IMG/VR virus record: IMGVR_UViG_3300028569_000093
Location: 1 to 35,926 of that record
Source: a virus
Direction: 5' to 3' (one strand)
DNA: 35,926 nt
Under the pieces are notes generated by a model. The model saw nothing but the letters and a program-made list of their open reading frames with translations, had not been told where the DNA came from and searched no databases. How positions within the stretch are numbered: position 1 is the stretch's first letter; each line of letters begins with the position of its first letter. Below, one piece after another: positions 22,566-29,676 of the stretch. The position numbers and the translations under genes were made by a program.

Positions 22566-23226
22566 AGCCGCCGGCATCAAGCCAGGATTCCAGATCGGCC
22601 AGCGCGGCCCGGACGCATCCGCCGGATCCCACCGCGATCCGGAGCGAGGTTGCTTCATCGACCGGCCAGCGGTGGCGGAGCATCGCGGCCAGTTCCTCGG
22701 TGGTCGGAGCCGCGAGTTTGATCGACTGGAAGCGCGTCTGGAACCGCTCGGTGAGCAGTTCGAGCTGCAGGTTGCTGGTGCCGATCACGGCGCGACCCGG
22801 TGGGAGGCGGTCGAGGTAGCTGAGGAGCAGGTCCTGCGCGTCCCGCGTGCAGCGATCCATCTCGTTGATGATCTTCACCGAATAGACTCCGAACAGCGAG
22901 CAGGTGGCGAGGTTACCCATCCACTGCTTCACGGCTTCGACGGTGACCAGCTTGCCGTTGAACTCCTCGACGGCGAAGCGCGTGCCGGCCAGCGTGTCGG
23001 CCACCATGTCGGCGATGCTGGTCTTGCCGACACCGGGCGGGCCGTAGAGCAGGATCTTCACCGGAACCGCGGGATCGTCGTGGAGCCTCCTCGCCTTGGC
23101 GACGAGCCGGTGGGCGACGGTTGCGGCGGGGCCGCATAGGTCATCGGGTCCGGTAGGACGCCACGCCAGCGGCGGGCTTGCGGGGCGTAGCGGCGGGGTT
23201 GGGAGAATCTTCAAGGAACGTGACAT
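22561..23226 (-). CDS. Clamp-loader-like AAA+ ATPase
   Basis: 221 aa. Walker A is LLYGPPGVGKTS (residues 60-70), Walker B is VKIINEMDRC (117-126) and sensor 1 is IGTSN (148-152). The spacing and the helical C-terminal lid resemble RFC/DnaX-type clamp loader modules. The Walker B acidic pair is Asn-Glu instead of Asp-Glu, so hydrolysis may be altered. Its 5' end overlaps the preceding small gene by 86 bases in another frame. It stands between small hypothetical genes and the ParB/CmoA cluster. Confidence 0.75.
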   Translation of the reverse strand: MSRSLKILPTPPLRPASPPLAWRPTGPDDLCGPAATVAHRLVAKARRLHDDPAVPVKILLYGPPGVGKTSIADMVADTLAGTRFAVEEFNGKLVTVEAVKQWMGNLATCSLFGVYSVKIINEMDRCTRDAQDLLLSYLDRLPPGRAVIGTSNLQLELLTERFQTRFQSIKLAAPTTEELAAMLRHRWPVDEATSLRIAVGSGGCVRAALADLESWLDAGGC

Positions 23227-23380
23227 GGGGATCTGGATTGGAGTGGTTGAGTGCCCTGGCGACGGCCAGCGCGCCCTTGCGGTAGAGGGTGACGGCGAGC
23301 AGTTCGCCGTTCACCACGACCGACCAGTAGCGCGTGGCGTAGCCATCGGGTTTGCGGTGACGGATGACTTCGACCTTCAT
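23141..23380 (-). CDS. Small basic hypothetical protein, 79 aa
   Basis: Begins MKVEVIRHRKPDGYATRYWS, followed by VVVNGELLAVTLYRKGALAV. Beta-rich N-terminal half with a basic C-terminus (TPRKPAAGVASYRTR), no membrane segment. The ATG overlaps the previous stop (TGATG), so it is coupled. Its last 86 bases overlap the AAA+ start region. Function unknown. Confidence 0.65.
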   Translation of the reverse strand: MKVEVIRHRKPDGYATRYWSVVVNGELLAVTLYRKGALAVARALNHSNPDPHVTFLEDSPNPAATPRKPAAGVASYRTR

Positions 23381-23715
23381 CAGAAGTTGTAGTCGTGGAA
23401 CTGGTGGCGGCCGGGGACGACCGGCTCGCCGTTGGTGGTCCGGTAGCGGCCGTCCTTGCGGAGGCTTGCGCGGTGGAGCGGAGCCCCGGGATCCGGCTGG
23501 TAGGTGTAGCGCTGCTCGTGGTTGTTCACGCAGTGTCCGGCGAAGCCGCCCGGGAGGATCTCGGGCTTCCATCCATCCAGCGTGGCGATGTCGGGCTGGA
23601 GGTAGAGGGTCTTGCCGCTCGGGCTGACGCGGACCACGGTGCAGGCGGTCCGGTCGCTGTAGTGGCAAATCGTCGCGCCGTCGCCGACGATGGGATTCCA
23701 TGGAGGAGTGCTCAT
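23380..23715 (-). CDS. Small hypothetical protein, 111 aa
   Basis: Begins MSTPPWNPIVGDGATICHYS and contains a beta-rich TVVRVSPSGKTLYLQPD segment and HCVNNHEQRYTYQPDPG, a form seen in small phage proteins of unknown function. The start lies a few bases beyond the previous stop. No catalytic motif is clear, though two His and two Cys could bind metal. Confidence 0.65.
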   Translation of the reverse strand: MSTPPWNPIVGDGATICHYSDRTACTVVRVSPSGKTLYLQPDIATLDGWKPEILPGGFAGHCVNNHEQRYTYQPDPGAPLHRASLRKDGRYRTTNGEPVVPGRHQFHDYNF

Positions 23716-23720
23716 GGCCG

Positions 23721-24257
23721 TCACTTGTTCCAGCCCTCCCTGCGGCTGCGGGTTTTGATCGAGTTCGGCGAGATCCCGAAGTGCTCGGCGGTCTGCTTCA
23801 CGCTGCGGCATTCGAGCCAGTAGGCCCGGACCTGCGACCAGTGGTCGTCGCCGTGGCCCGGGTTGCCGACCTTCTTGGAAGGTTGGGGCGGCTCGGCCTC
23901 GGGCGCGGGGGCCTCCGGGGGAGAAGTGACCTCCGCGGTCCTTGGTTCGGCCTCAGCCGCCTCGGCGAACGCGTCGTAGCGTCCCGGGCTGGCCTCGGGC
24001 TCGGGACGGTTGATCGGCACGATGTTGGCAGCCTGCGTGATAGTGCCGCCGTCGCCCCCGGCGAGGATCTCCGCGACGATCTCGCGGATCAGCGGCACCG
24101 GGATCTCGGTGATGGTGAAGACCAGTCCGTTGAGCGTCTTGCGCCCGAGGGACTGCTTGAGGAACTTCAAGGCTTCGCCGCGGGTGCGTCCCTGGTAGCG
24201 GCCTTCGAAGACGTTGGTTTCCTTGTCGTCGCAGACGATCCAATAGAGTTTGTTCAT
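23721..24257 (-). CDS. Hypothetical protein with a C-terminal helix-turn-helix
   Basis: 178 aa. The N-terminal 70 residues form a small alpha/beta domain (MNKLYWIVCDDKETNVFEGR). A Pro/Glu/Ala-rich linker covers about 85-130, and the C-terminus (VRAYWLECRSVKQTAEHFGI, then SPNSIKTRSRREGW) looks like a helix-turn-helix of the small-terminase or transposase type. It may bind phage DNA or regulate the cluster. The role is not identified. Confidence 0.65.
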   Translation of the reverse strand: MNKLYWIVCDDKETNVFEGRYQGRTRGEALKFLKQSLGRKTLNGLVFTITEIPVPLIREIVAEILAGGDGGTITQAANIVPINRPEPEASPGRYDAFAEAAEAEPRTAEVTSPPEAPAPEAEPPQPSKKVGNPGHGDDHWSQVRAYWLECRSVKQTAEHFGISPNSIKTRSRREGWNK

Positions 24258-24269
24258 GATGGTGTTTGG

Positions 24270-24494
24270 TTACGGGGTGGTGACGTTGCCGTCGGTGTCG
24301 ATCCGGACGCTGAAGACCAGCAGTCCGGCTCGGGTTGGTCTGGCGAAGTCGGCGCGGAACTCTCGGGCATGGACGCCGGCCATCGGGTTGACCGGCAGGA
24401 TGCGCCGGACTCGGAAGCCGTTCGTCTCGAGCCCGAGGATGCGGTTCCGCATCGCCTTCGTCAGGTAGCTGTTAGGGATGGATGCTGTTGTCAT
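24270..24494 (-). CDS. Small hypothetical protein, 74 aa
   Basis: Begins MTTASIPNSYLTKAMRNRIL and ends FSVRIDTDGNVTTP. Small alpha/beta protein, positively charged. An ATG three codons upstream is an alternative start. Unknown function, in the same direction as its neighbours with short gaps. Confidence 0.55.
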   Translation of the reverse strand: MTTASIPNSYLTKAMRNRILGLETNGFRVRRILPVNPMAGVHAREFRADFARPTRAGLLVFSVRIDTDGNVTTP

Positions 24495-24562
24495 GGCATC
24501 CCTCATCTGCCTGTCTGATCGGGTGCGTCCATGGTGTTTTTCCTCTTTCTGTCGGCTCATTT

Positions 24563-25264
24563 TCATGACGGAAGCGGACGGTTGATCTGGATGGTCCGGC
24601 CTTTGGTTTCGCCGGCGGCATAGCTGCCGGAGTGCAGGTTTCGGCGGCGTTGGTTCCGGTTGCGGAGCTTGCCGTAGTGGTCGGCGACGTAGCGGGTGAT
24701 CGCGGCTTCCTGATCCACGACCACCAGTCCGTAGGCCTGGCGCTGGTCGGCGGCGCAGGACTGCTCGGTGCGCTCCTTGGCCGCCTTGAGCTCGGCGTTC
24801 AGTCCGTCGCGCAGGCCCCGGTAGTAGGACGCCTTGTCCGGGTTGGCATGGGTCCGCTTGAACTCGTTCCAACAGCGGAAGAAGGTCTGCCGCAGGTAGT
24901 TGAAGGCGAAGATCGCGAAGTCGATGTCGGCGGGTGCCCCGATGATGTCCACCGCCGTGCCCCGGCCGCCGGACATCAGGATCGTCTTCACGTTGAAGTG
25001 AACCTGCAAGAGCGAGAGGATCATCAGGTCGGCCGGGTTGAGGGTCTTCGGCAGATCGAGGTTCCCCTTGTCCACCTTGAACGACCCGCCGCCGGATTCG
25101 CCGCGCTCCATCCGGAGCAGCGCCGAGTCGATGTTGTGGCGGGTCATCAATTCCTGCGCCTTGGTCAAAGCGACCTTGGCTTCGTTCTCGGTGGCTCCGC
25201 GCGAGCGGTCGGCCAGGCGGAGCAGCTTGCGGATCTTTTCGAGGATCTCGGATTCGGATTTCAT
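24563..25264 (-). CDS. DUF2786-domain protein
   Basis: 233 aa. The N-terminus (SEILEKIRKLLRLADRSRGA, then TENEAKVALTKAQELMTRHNID) is the DUF2786 signature, a helical hairpin common in phage and plasmid proteins. A middle domain follows (FNVKTILMSGGRGTAVDIIG), then a long charged helix and a basic C-terminal tail. The biochemical role of this family is unknown. A link to DNA processing is suggested only by its usual company. Confidence 0.8.
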   Translation of the reverse strand: MKSESEILEKIRKLLRLADRSRGATENEAKVALTKAQELMTRHNIDSALLRMERGESGGGSFKVDKGNLDLPKTLNPADLMILSLLQVHFNVKTILMSGGRGTAVDIIGAPADIDFAIFAFNYLRQTFFRCWNEFKRTHANPDKASYYRGLRDGLNAELKAAKERTEQSCAADQRQAYGLVVVDQEAAITRYVADHYGKLRNRNQRRRNLHSGSYAAGETKGRTIQINRPLPS

Positions 25265-25283
25265 GGGATCTCAGGTTCAGGTG

Positions 25284-25574
25284 TTAGATGTCCTCTTCTG
25301 GCAGTCCCGCGGTGATGACATCCACCGGGATGTGGGTGGATCCACCCATCTCACAGAGGTCGGCATAGCAGACCTTCGCGGCCTTGAGTTCGGCCCGGGC
25401 GCTGCCGAGGTCGTCCCAGCTTTCAAGGAAGACCCGGCGCGGGCGGCCGGCGAGCACCGAGCCGCGGCCATAAGTGGAGTGGCCGTAGAGAGTCGGCTTG
25501 TTGGAGCGGTAGGTTTCGCCACGTCCGAATTCAAGGGTCAGGCGGCGGTGTTGTTTGATGTAATCGATGTCCAT
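25284..25574 (-). CDS. Small hypothetical protein, 96 aa
   Basis: Begins MDIDYIKQHRRLTLEFGRGE and contains RPRRVFLESWDDLGSARAEL and a HIPVDVITAGLPEEDI end. Mixed alpha/beta, no membrane segment. It is the first clear gene after the divergent control region and leads the minus-strand set that runs towards the AAA+ gene. Function unknown. Confidence 0.65.
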   Translation of the reverse strand: MDIDYIKQHRRLTLEFGRGETYRSNKPTLYGHSTYGRGSVLAGRPRRVFLESWDDLGSARAELKAAKVCYADLCEMGGSTHIPVDVITAGLPEEDI

Positions 25575-25848
25575 GGTTGTGTGGGATTGTGAATCAACCG
25601 ACGGCCGGCTCCTCGGGGCGGATCGTGTGGAATCCGTGAACCTCGATGGATCGGGCAGTCGCTTTCATCGTCCCCGATCTGCCAGCCGGACACCACGAGT
25701 CCATGTCGTTTTTGTCTTTCTTGCATATCGCAAGATAACAGGGTTTTGGCATGGAGTATGAGTTGTAGGATTGGCGAAAAGATTTGTATTTTTCTGTCCA
25801 AATCCACTTAGCCATGGACGCGAGGTGGCACCATGGCAGATATTACCC
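25575..25848. promoter_or_regulatory. Divergent intergenic region with an operator-like palindrome
   Basis: A 274-base gap between a minus-strand gene set and the plus-strand amidoligase island, AT-richer than its surroundings between about 25700 and 25810. CTTGC-ATATC-GCAAG at 25720-25734 is a perfect inverted repeat suited to a dimeric repressor. A 73-codon minus-strand frame (25594-25815, MAKWIWTEKYKSF) crosses it but has no support. Both divergent promoters probably lie here. I cannot place -10/-35 pairs with confidence. Confidence 0.5.
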
Positions 25849-26655
25849 ATGACAACGCCAACGATGTCCCGCCGCTTCGGAGTCGAGATTGAATTCCTCT
25901 CCACCATCACCACCGACCAGGCACTCGCCAGTCTGAGATCCGCCGGTATTCAGGTCGAGTTCGAGGGATACTCCCATGCCACCACGCCGCATTGGAAGAT
26001 CGTCGCCGACGGCTCCTGCGGTTACGAACTCGTCTCCCCTGTTCTCGAAGGCGAGGCCGGTCTTGAGGAAGTCAGGATCGCCTCCGCCGCCCTCGAAGCC
26101 GCCGGAGCCCAGGTCGACCGGCGCTGCGGACTCCATGTCCATTTCGACGCCCGCACGATGTCGCTCAAGGCGGTGAAGAACCTCTTCAAACTCTGGCTGA
26201 AATTCGAGGATGTCCTCGACACCTTCCAGCCGCAGTCGCGCCGGGGCAACGCCAATACCTACTGCCGCACCAACCTCGAAGACAGCATCGCGGGAAGCGA
26301 GGATCACAAGAACCAGTGTTCCCGGAGGTTCCGCAGCATCGACGCCTGCCGCAGCATCGAGCAGATGAAGCAGCTCTACCCCTGCCGCTACCGCAAGCTG
26401 AACATCCACTCCTACTTCCGCCACCAGACGCTGGAAGTCCGCCACCACTCCGGGACCACCGATCCCGAGAAGATCACCAACTGGGTACGACTGATGGCCC
26501 GCCTGTTCGACACCGCCGAGTCCGCCGCCACCGTCCGCAACCGTCCGGAGGACAACGGGGTCGGGATGCCACGCATGAAGTGGTTCTTCCAAGCCATCGA
26601 CGCCAAGGGCCTCGTCAAATTCTACACCGAGCGGGCCAAGAAGCTCGCCGCCTGA
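25849..26655 (+). CDS. Amidoligase-family protein (Amidoligase_2, COOH-NH2 ligase fold)
   Basis: 268 aa from the ATG giving MTTPTMSRRFGVEIEFLST. The fold's motifs are visible: GVEIEF (metal-binding Glu), CGLHVHFDARTM, RKLNIHSYFRHQTLEVRHHS and TDPEKITNWVRL. These proteins are glutamine-synthetase-like ligases predicted to join amines to carboxylates of peptides or small molecules. It heads a plus-strand set of three genes in a minus-strand phage genome, so it is probably a mobile cassette. The target is unknown. Confidence 0.85.
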   Translation: MTTPTMSRRFGVEIEFLSTITTDQALASLRSAGIQVEFEGYSHATTPHWKIVADGSCGYELVSPVLEGEAGLEEVRIASAALEAAGAQVDRRCGLHVHFDARTMSLKAVKNLFKLWLKFEDVLDTFQPQSRRGNANTYCRTNLEDSIAGSEDHKNQCSRRFRSIDACRSIEQMKQLYPCRYRKLNIHSYFRHQTLEVRHHSGTTDPEKITNWVRLMARLFDTAESAATVRNRPEDNGVGMPRMKWFFQAIDAKGLVKFYTERAKKLAA

Positions 26656-26663
26656 TTTCCACC

Positions 26664-26942
26664 ATGCAAAACGAAACCATGAACACCGACTACCACACCA
26701 TCGACGGCGCGACGTTCTCCGCCGCCGATGCCACCGAGCTGATGACCAAGCTCCGGCACGACAGCTTCAACCCGGAAGCCGACCTGCCATCCTACTGCCG
26801 CGCCACCGCCCGCGCGTCCAAGATGCAGACCGGCGAACAGCACCGCGCATGGCCGCCCAAGGCGCTGGTCGAAGACATGCTCGCCTCCGGCCTGATCGCC
26901 ACCGGCGAGCGCCACCCGGCATGGGGAAACTCCAACGACTGA
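26664..26942 (+). CDS. Small accessory protein of the amidoligase island, 92 aa
   Basis: Begins MQNETMNTDYHTIDGATFSA and contains TELMTKLRHDSFNPEADLPS and a hydrophilic helical C-terminus (LVEDMLASGLIATGERHPAW). From memory, similar small proteins occur near amidoligase genes on plasmids, integrative elements and phages, but their function is not known to me. It follows the amidoligase stop by 8 bases, so the two are probably one transcript. Confidence 0.65.
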   Translation: MQNETMNTDYHTIDGATFSAADATELMTKLRHDSFNPEADLPSYCRATARASKMQTGEQHRAWPPKALVEDMLASGLIATGERHPAWGNSND

Positions 26943-26948
26943 ACGACC

Positions 26949-27227
26949 ATGGCCTACCGACTCATGGGACCGCGGTTCCCGCTGGGGACCACCGTCGCCA
27001 CGCCGGCCGCGATGGCGCTGGGCATCGACCTGGCATCCTACCTGCGCCGCCACCACTGCGGTGACTGGGGTGACCTTTGCGACGAGGACAAGCAGGCGAA
27101 CGAGGATGCGCTGATCCACGGCGACCGCATCCTCAGCCACTACAAGCTCGGGGGCGATCGCCGGATCTACATCATCACCGAGGCGGATCGCAGTTCGACC
27201 TGCATCCTGCTCCCGGAGGAGTATTGA
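26949..27227 (+). CDS. Small mobile-element protein, 92 aa
   Basis: Begins MAYRLMGPRFPLGTTVATPA and contains RRHHCGDWGDLCDEDKQANE, DRILSHYKLGGDRRIYIITE and the terminal ADRSSTCILLPEEY. I recall this pattern in a widespread family of small proteins on plasmids and integrative elements, of unknown function. It abuts the convergent minus-strand gene, with the two stop codons adjacent. Confidence 0.75.
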   Translation: MAYRLMGPRFPLGTTVATPAAMALGIDLASYLRRHHCGDWGDLCDEDKQANEDALIHGDRILSHYKLGGDRRIYIITEADRSSTCILLPEEY

Positions 27228-27536
27228 TCAGTCGTTTTCACATTCCTTTTCGAGAACATCGAAGCCGTCGTCTTCGATCTCGACCCGGATGTCCGAACCG
27301 TCGAGGAATCCGCTCACAAAGACTCCCGAGAAGACGGGATCTGATTTCGCGTAGTCCGGGCCCATGTCGGTCCACTGTGCCTTGCCCTCGACGATGGTCT
27401 GAACGCCGCGACCTGCTTCGTGGTGACAGACCGCGCTGCCGCACATTTCGGCAATGTCCTCCTTGGTGATGGTGGCGCAAAGGTGGTCCGGGATGTCGAG
27501 TTGGACATCGATCTCAAAGGTCGCGGTGACTTTCAT
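27228..27536 (-). CDS. Small acidic hypothetical protein, 102 aa
   Basis: ATG start gives MKVTATFEIDVQLDIPDHLC. Very acidic C-terminus (IRVEIEDDGFDVLEKECEND). Three Cys and two adjacent His (CGSAVCHHEAGRG) could bind metal. Strong negative charge could indicate a DNA-mimic type protein, but this is speculation. Function unknown. Confidence 0.55.
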   Translation of the reverse strand: MKVTATFEIDVQLDIPDHLCATITKEDIAEMCGSAVCHHEAGRGVQTIVEGKAQWTDMGPDYAKSDPVFSGVFVSGFLDGSDIRVEIEDDGFDVLEKECEND

Positions 27537-27624
27537 GGTGGTGATGGTAACGAAATGCTGTCGGTGGGTGCGTGGCGCTGATTCCCTGGCCGACGCCGGA
27601 GAATTGCCTCGGTTTTTGGTCCGC

Positions 27625-27963
27625 TCAATCTGAATGATTCGGTTGGGCAAGAACCATGGCCGCGATCCGCTCGATGAAGTCGATTTCGAGCTGACGCTCG
27701 GTCAGGCGGATGACCGTCCAGCCTGCCAGCACGGCTTCGAGATACTTCTCGGCGTCCTTGGCGTAGCCCGCCCCGCGGCTGTGCCGGCCACCGCCGGGGA
27801 GGAAGATTCCGCCCTCGATCTCGATCAGGGTCCGGCTTGCCAAGTGAGCGAAGTCGGCGCGCCAGCGGCGGGAAGCATGGAACTTCACTTCCCGCTCCAG
27901 CGGTGGGCCTCCGGCGACGCGCCAGAGCAGCAGAAACCTCGATTCCAAGCGGGATGCAGCCAT
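27625..27963 (-). CDS. PD-(D/E)XK-type endonuclease (DUF559/Vsr-like)
   Basis: 112 aa from the ATG giving MAASRLESRFLLLWRVAGG, with a GTTGAC box 16 bases upstream. The catalytic core is visible: EREVKFHASRRWRADFAH with the Asp, then TLIEIEGGIF with the E-x-E, then GWTVIRLTERQL. In phages such small nucleases resolve branched DNA or replace RusA. It lies just downstream of the tRNA-like genes in the early gene set. Confidence 0.75.
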   Translation of the reverse strand: MAASRLESRFLLLWRVAGGPPLEREVKFHASRRWRADFAHLASRTLIEIEGGIFLPGGGRHSRGAGYAKDAEKYLEAVLAGWTVIRLTERQLEIDFIERIAAMVLAQPNHSD

Positions 27964-27979
27964 TTCCCAGGTGCCCGGA

Positions 27980-27985
27980 GTCAAC
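27980..27985 (-). promoter_or_regulatory. GTTGAC start-associated box
   Basis: Exact GTTGAC, 16 bases before the nuclease start at 27963. It argues for that ATG over an upstream TTG. Confidence 0.55.
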
Positions 27986-28102
27986 GTCTGGGTCGCCCGT
28001 TATGTGGGAAGTCGCAATGGCGCATTTCACGGGAAATGGACACGGGTGGGAACGTCCCTGCCTTAGTCGTTGGTTTTCAATAGATTTCTTCCAAGATTCA
28101 AT

Positions 28103-28139
28103 TCCTCCGTGGCGGTTTGAACCCCGCCGGGTCGTCGAG
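28103..28139 (-). pseudogene. Possible 3' half of a second tRNA
   Basis: On the minus strand CTCGACGACCC is followed by GGCGG-GGTTCAAA-CCGCC, which looks like the end of an anticodon stem, a variable loop and an imperfect T arm. No 5' half or CCA is present. It lies directly 3' of the tRNA-Met-like gene and resembles its 3' half, so it may be a duplication relic. Confidence 0.35.
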
Positions 28140-28142
28140 AAA

Positions 28143-28214
28143 TGGTTGCAGGGGCGGGAATTGAACCCGCGGAGGTCGAGGATATGAATCTCGCCTGGGA
28201 CCGCCCTCCCTGCG
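28143..28214 (-). tRNA. tRNA-Met-like, anticodon CAU, initiator-type acceptor, reduced D arm
   Basis: 72 bases with encoded CCA. The acceptor CGCAGGG/CCCTGCA has a C1:A72 mismatch, the hallmark of bacterial initiator tRNAs. The T arm is perfect (GCGGG-TTCAATT-CCCGC), and the anticodon arm is CGAGA-TTCATAT-CCTCG with one A:C mismatch. Only 14 bases lie between acceptor and anticodon stems, allowing a 3-bp D stem at most. The three G:C pairs of initiator anticodon stems are absent. It sits 6 bases after the preceding stop, so it is part of the early transcript. Confidence 0.7.
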
Positions 28215-28220
28215 CTTTTG

Positions 28221-28835
28221 TTAGAGCGCGTCGTAGATGTCGACGACGAACTTGAAGTCCCTCTTGAGTCCTTGGCGTCGGTCCTCATCCCATTCCTCGA
28301 CGGGGGCCTTCTCGGTTTCGCGCGCCCACCACCGACGGATGCGGTTCAGCAGCGCGAGGTAGGTGACGTAGCCGCGGTCGGCGGGATCGCCCTGGACTTC
28401 CTTCTCGGTGGCAAGACGACCGAAGTTGATCGACTTCTGGAGCCGGCGTTTCCCGAGCTTGTGCTTCACCGCCATCTTCAGCCAGTGCTTCTGCTCCTCA
28501 GGATCCTTGAGTTTGGCGACCACCCGGTGATGGATGAAATCCAGATTGTTGATCCGGGTCAACAAATCGACCCGACGGGCCACATGGGCATACATCCGCA
28601 GCGTCTGGTAGGCCATCCCGGTGCGCTTGATCGCTTCCTCGTATTTGTCGCCCCAGCGCTTTTCGCCGTAGTTGATCCAGTCGCCGACGATGAAGCCGAT
28701 GGACCTGCCGACGGGCGCGAGTTGCTGGCCGAGCGCCTCCCACTCGTCGAAGTTGAGCTCTTCTTTGAACTCGATGCCGGTGGGCGTGATCGAGAACTTG
28801 GGATCGCTGATGGCAAGGGTGGTGAGCGTGCTCAT
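28221..28835 (-). CDS. Phage/plasmid DNA-binding-type protein of unknown function, 204 aa
   Basis: Begins MSTLTTLAISDPKFSITPTG. The central region (LNFDEWEALGQQLAPVGRSI, GDWINYGEKRWGDKYEEAIK, TLRMYAHVARRVD, LDFIHHRVVAKLKDPEEQKH) matches a pattern I recall from helical plasmid and phage proteins related to ParB/KorB helix-turn-helix regions. The C-terminus is basic. Coupled to the previous gene by ATGA. Probably binds phage DNA for replication or partition-like control; this is inference. Confidence 0.65.
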   Translation of the reverse strand: MSTLTTLAISDPKFSITPTGIEFKEELNFDEWEALGQQLAPVGRSIGFIVGDWINYGEKRWGDKYEEAIKRTGMAYQTLRMYAHVARRVDLLTRINNLDFIHHRVVAKLKDPEEQKHWLKMAVKHKLGKRRLQKSINFGRLATEKEVQGDPADRGYVTYLALLNRIRRWWARETEKAPVEEWDEDRRQGLKRDFKFVVDIYDAL

Positions 28836-29377
28836 GGATTGTTGTGCAGGTGTTGGTCGAGCTGGGATCGTTGGTAGATGTGGCGTGCCTTCTCGCTGCG
28901 CATGGCGCGGGACGGCGGGAGGTTCAGTTGCTGCGTGATGTCAACGCAGCGCTTCGAGACGGCGGCGCGGGACACCCCGTGGCGCTTGGCAATGGTGGTC
29001 ATGCTCTCGCCGTTGTAGGCGCTGAGCCCGAGAGCCACGGCCAGGCACTCGACGGTGAGCCGGGTGTTCCCTTCGGAAATCAGGTCGGCGACGAAATGCC
29101 GGAGCACTTCGATGGCGTCCCGGGTGACGGCGCCGGCCGGATCGCCGTCGTGATCGACCATCGCCGCGATGTCCGGCGTGTGGCTGGCCGCAGGGGTATC
29201 GGCCATGTCGTGCTCGGCCGCGCCGTTGCCATGGCGTTGCAGGCAAGGCTTGAGCAGGCCGAGCTTCTCCGCCTCCCGACGTTCATCGAGGGACATCGAC
29301 TTCACCCAGGCCTCGTATTCGCGCTCGTACTCGCCATCCCGCCGGCTCTGCTTCTTCGCGTAGTCGTCGGAGCTCAT
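28832..29377 (-). CDS. Helix-turn-helix protein, possible regulator, 181 aa
   Basis: Begins MSSDDYAKKQSRRDGEYERE. The C-terminal region carries ESMTTIAKRHGVSRAAVSKR, a sigma-region-4-type helix-turn-helix. The N-terminal half is charged and linker-like. Coupled to both neighbours by ATGA. It may regulate the early operon from the nearby repeat region. Target unknown. Confidence 0.65.
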   Translation of the reverse strand: MSSDDYAKKQSRRDGEYEREYEAWVKSMSLDERREAEKLGLLKPCLQRHGNGAAEHDMADTPAASHTPDIAAMVDHDGDPAGAVTRDAIEVLRHFVADLISEGNTRLTVECLAVALGLSAYNGESMTTIAKRHGVSRAAVSKRCVDITQQLNLPPSRAMRSEKARHIYQRSQLDQHLHNNP

Positions 29378-29658
29378 GGCTGTCCCCCTTTCCGCCCATA
29401 CCACAGCCCTGTGTCGCGGTTGAACCGGATCGACCCGCGCTTCCTCGCGGAACCGAACACCTTTTCGGCTTCGTCCAGGGTCATGCCGAATCCCTCGACG
29501 AGGAACCGGAGGACCTCGCTGGTTTCGGGGCGATAAGGTCCAGGTCGATCCGGCCAATGATCGAGATGCGGCATGAGCTCCAACTCGGGCCAAAGGTGGA
29601 TGTGCTTCGAGGCACGAGGGGTCCGGACTTTTTTCCCGGATCTTTTTGGAGGGTTCAT
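29374..29658 (-). CDS. Small protein sharing a domain with the primase-helicase C-terminus
   Basis: 94 aa from the ATG behind a strong AAAGGAGGTG ribosome site and a GTTGAC box 18 bases upstream. The C-terminal half (SEVLRFLVEGFGMTLDEAEK, then VFGSARKRG and TGLWYGRKGG) lines up with the end of the primase-helicase (SEVLTFISARIAE, TLKEAQRVF, TRLWRGRRHG). This suggests a duplicated small DNA-binding domain. First gene after the origin-like region. Confidence 0.6.
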   Translation of the reverse strand: MNPPKRSGKKVRTPRASKHIHLWPELELMPHLDHWPDRPGPYRPETSEVLRFLVEGFGMTLDEAEKVFGSARKRGSIRFNRDTGLWYGRKGGQP

Positions 29659-29676
29659 TTGCACCTCCTTTCCGGC

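Noticed and set aside
25594-25815. Minus-strand frame of 73 codons (MAKWIWTEKYKSF...) in the divergent region
   Set aside because: It crosses the operator-like palindrome, has no ribosome site I can support and no recognisable family. It could be a small gene but is not supported.
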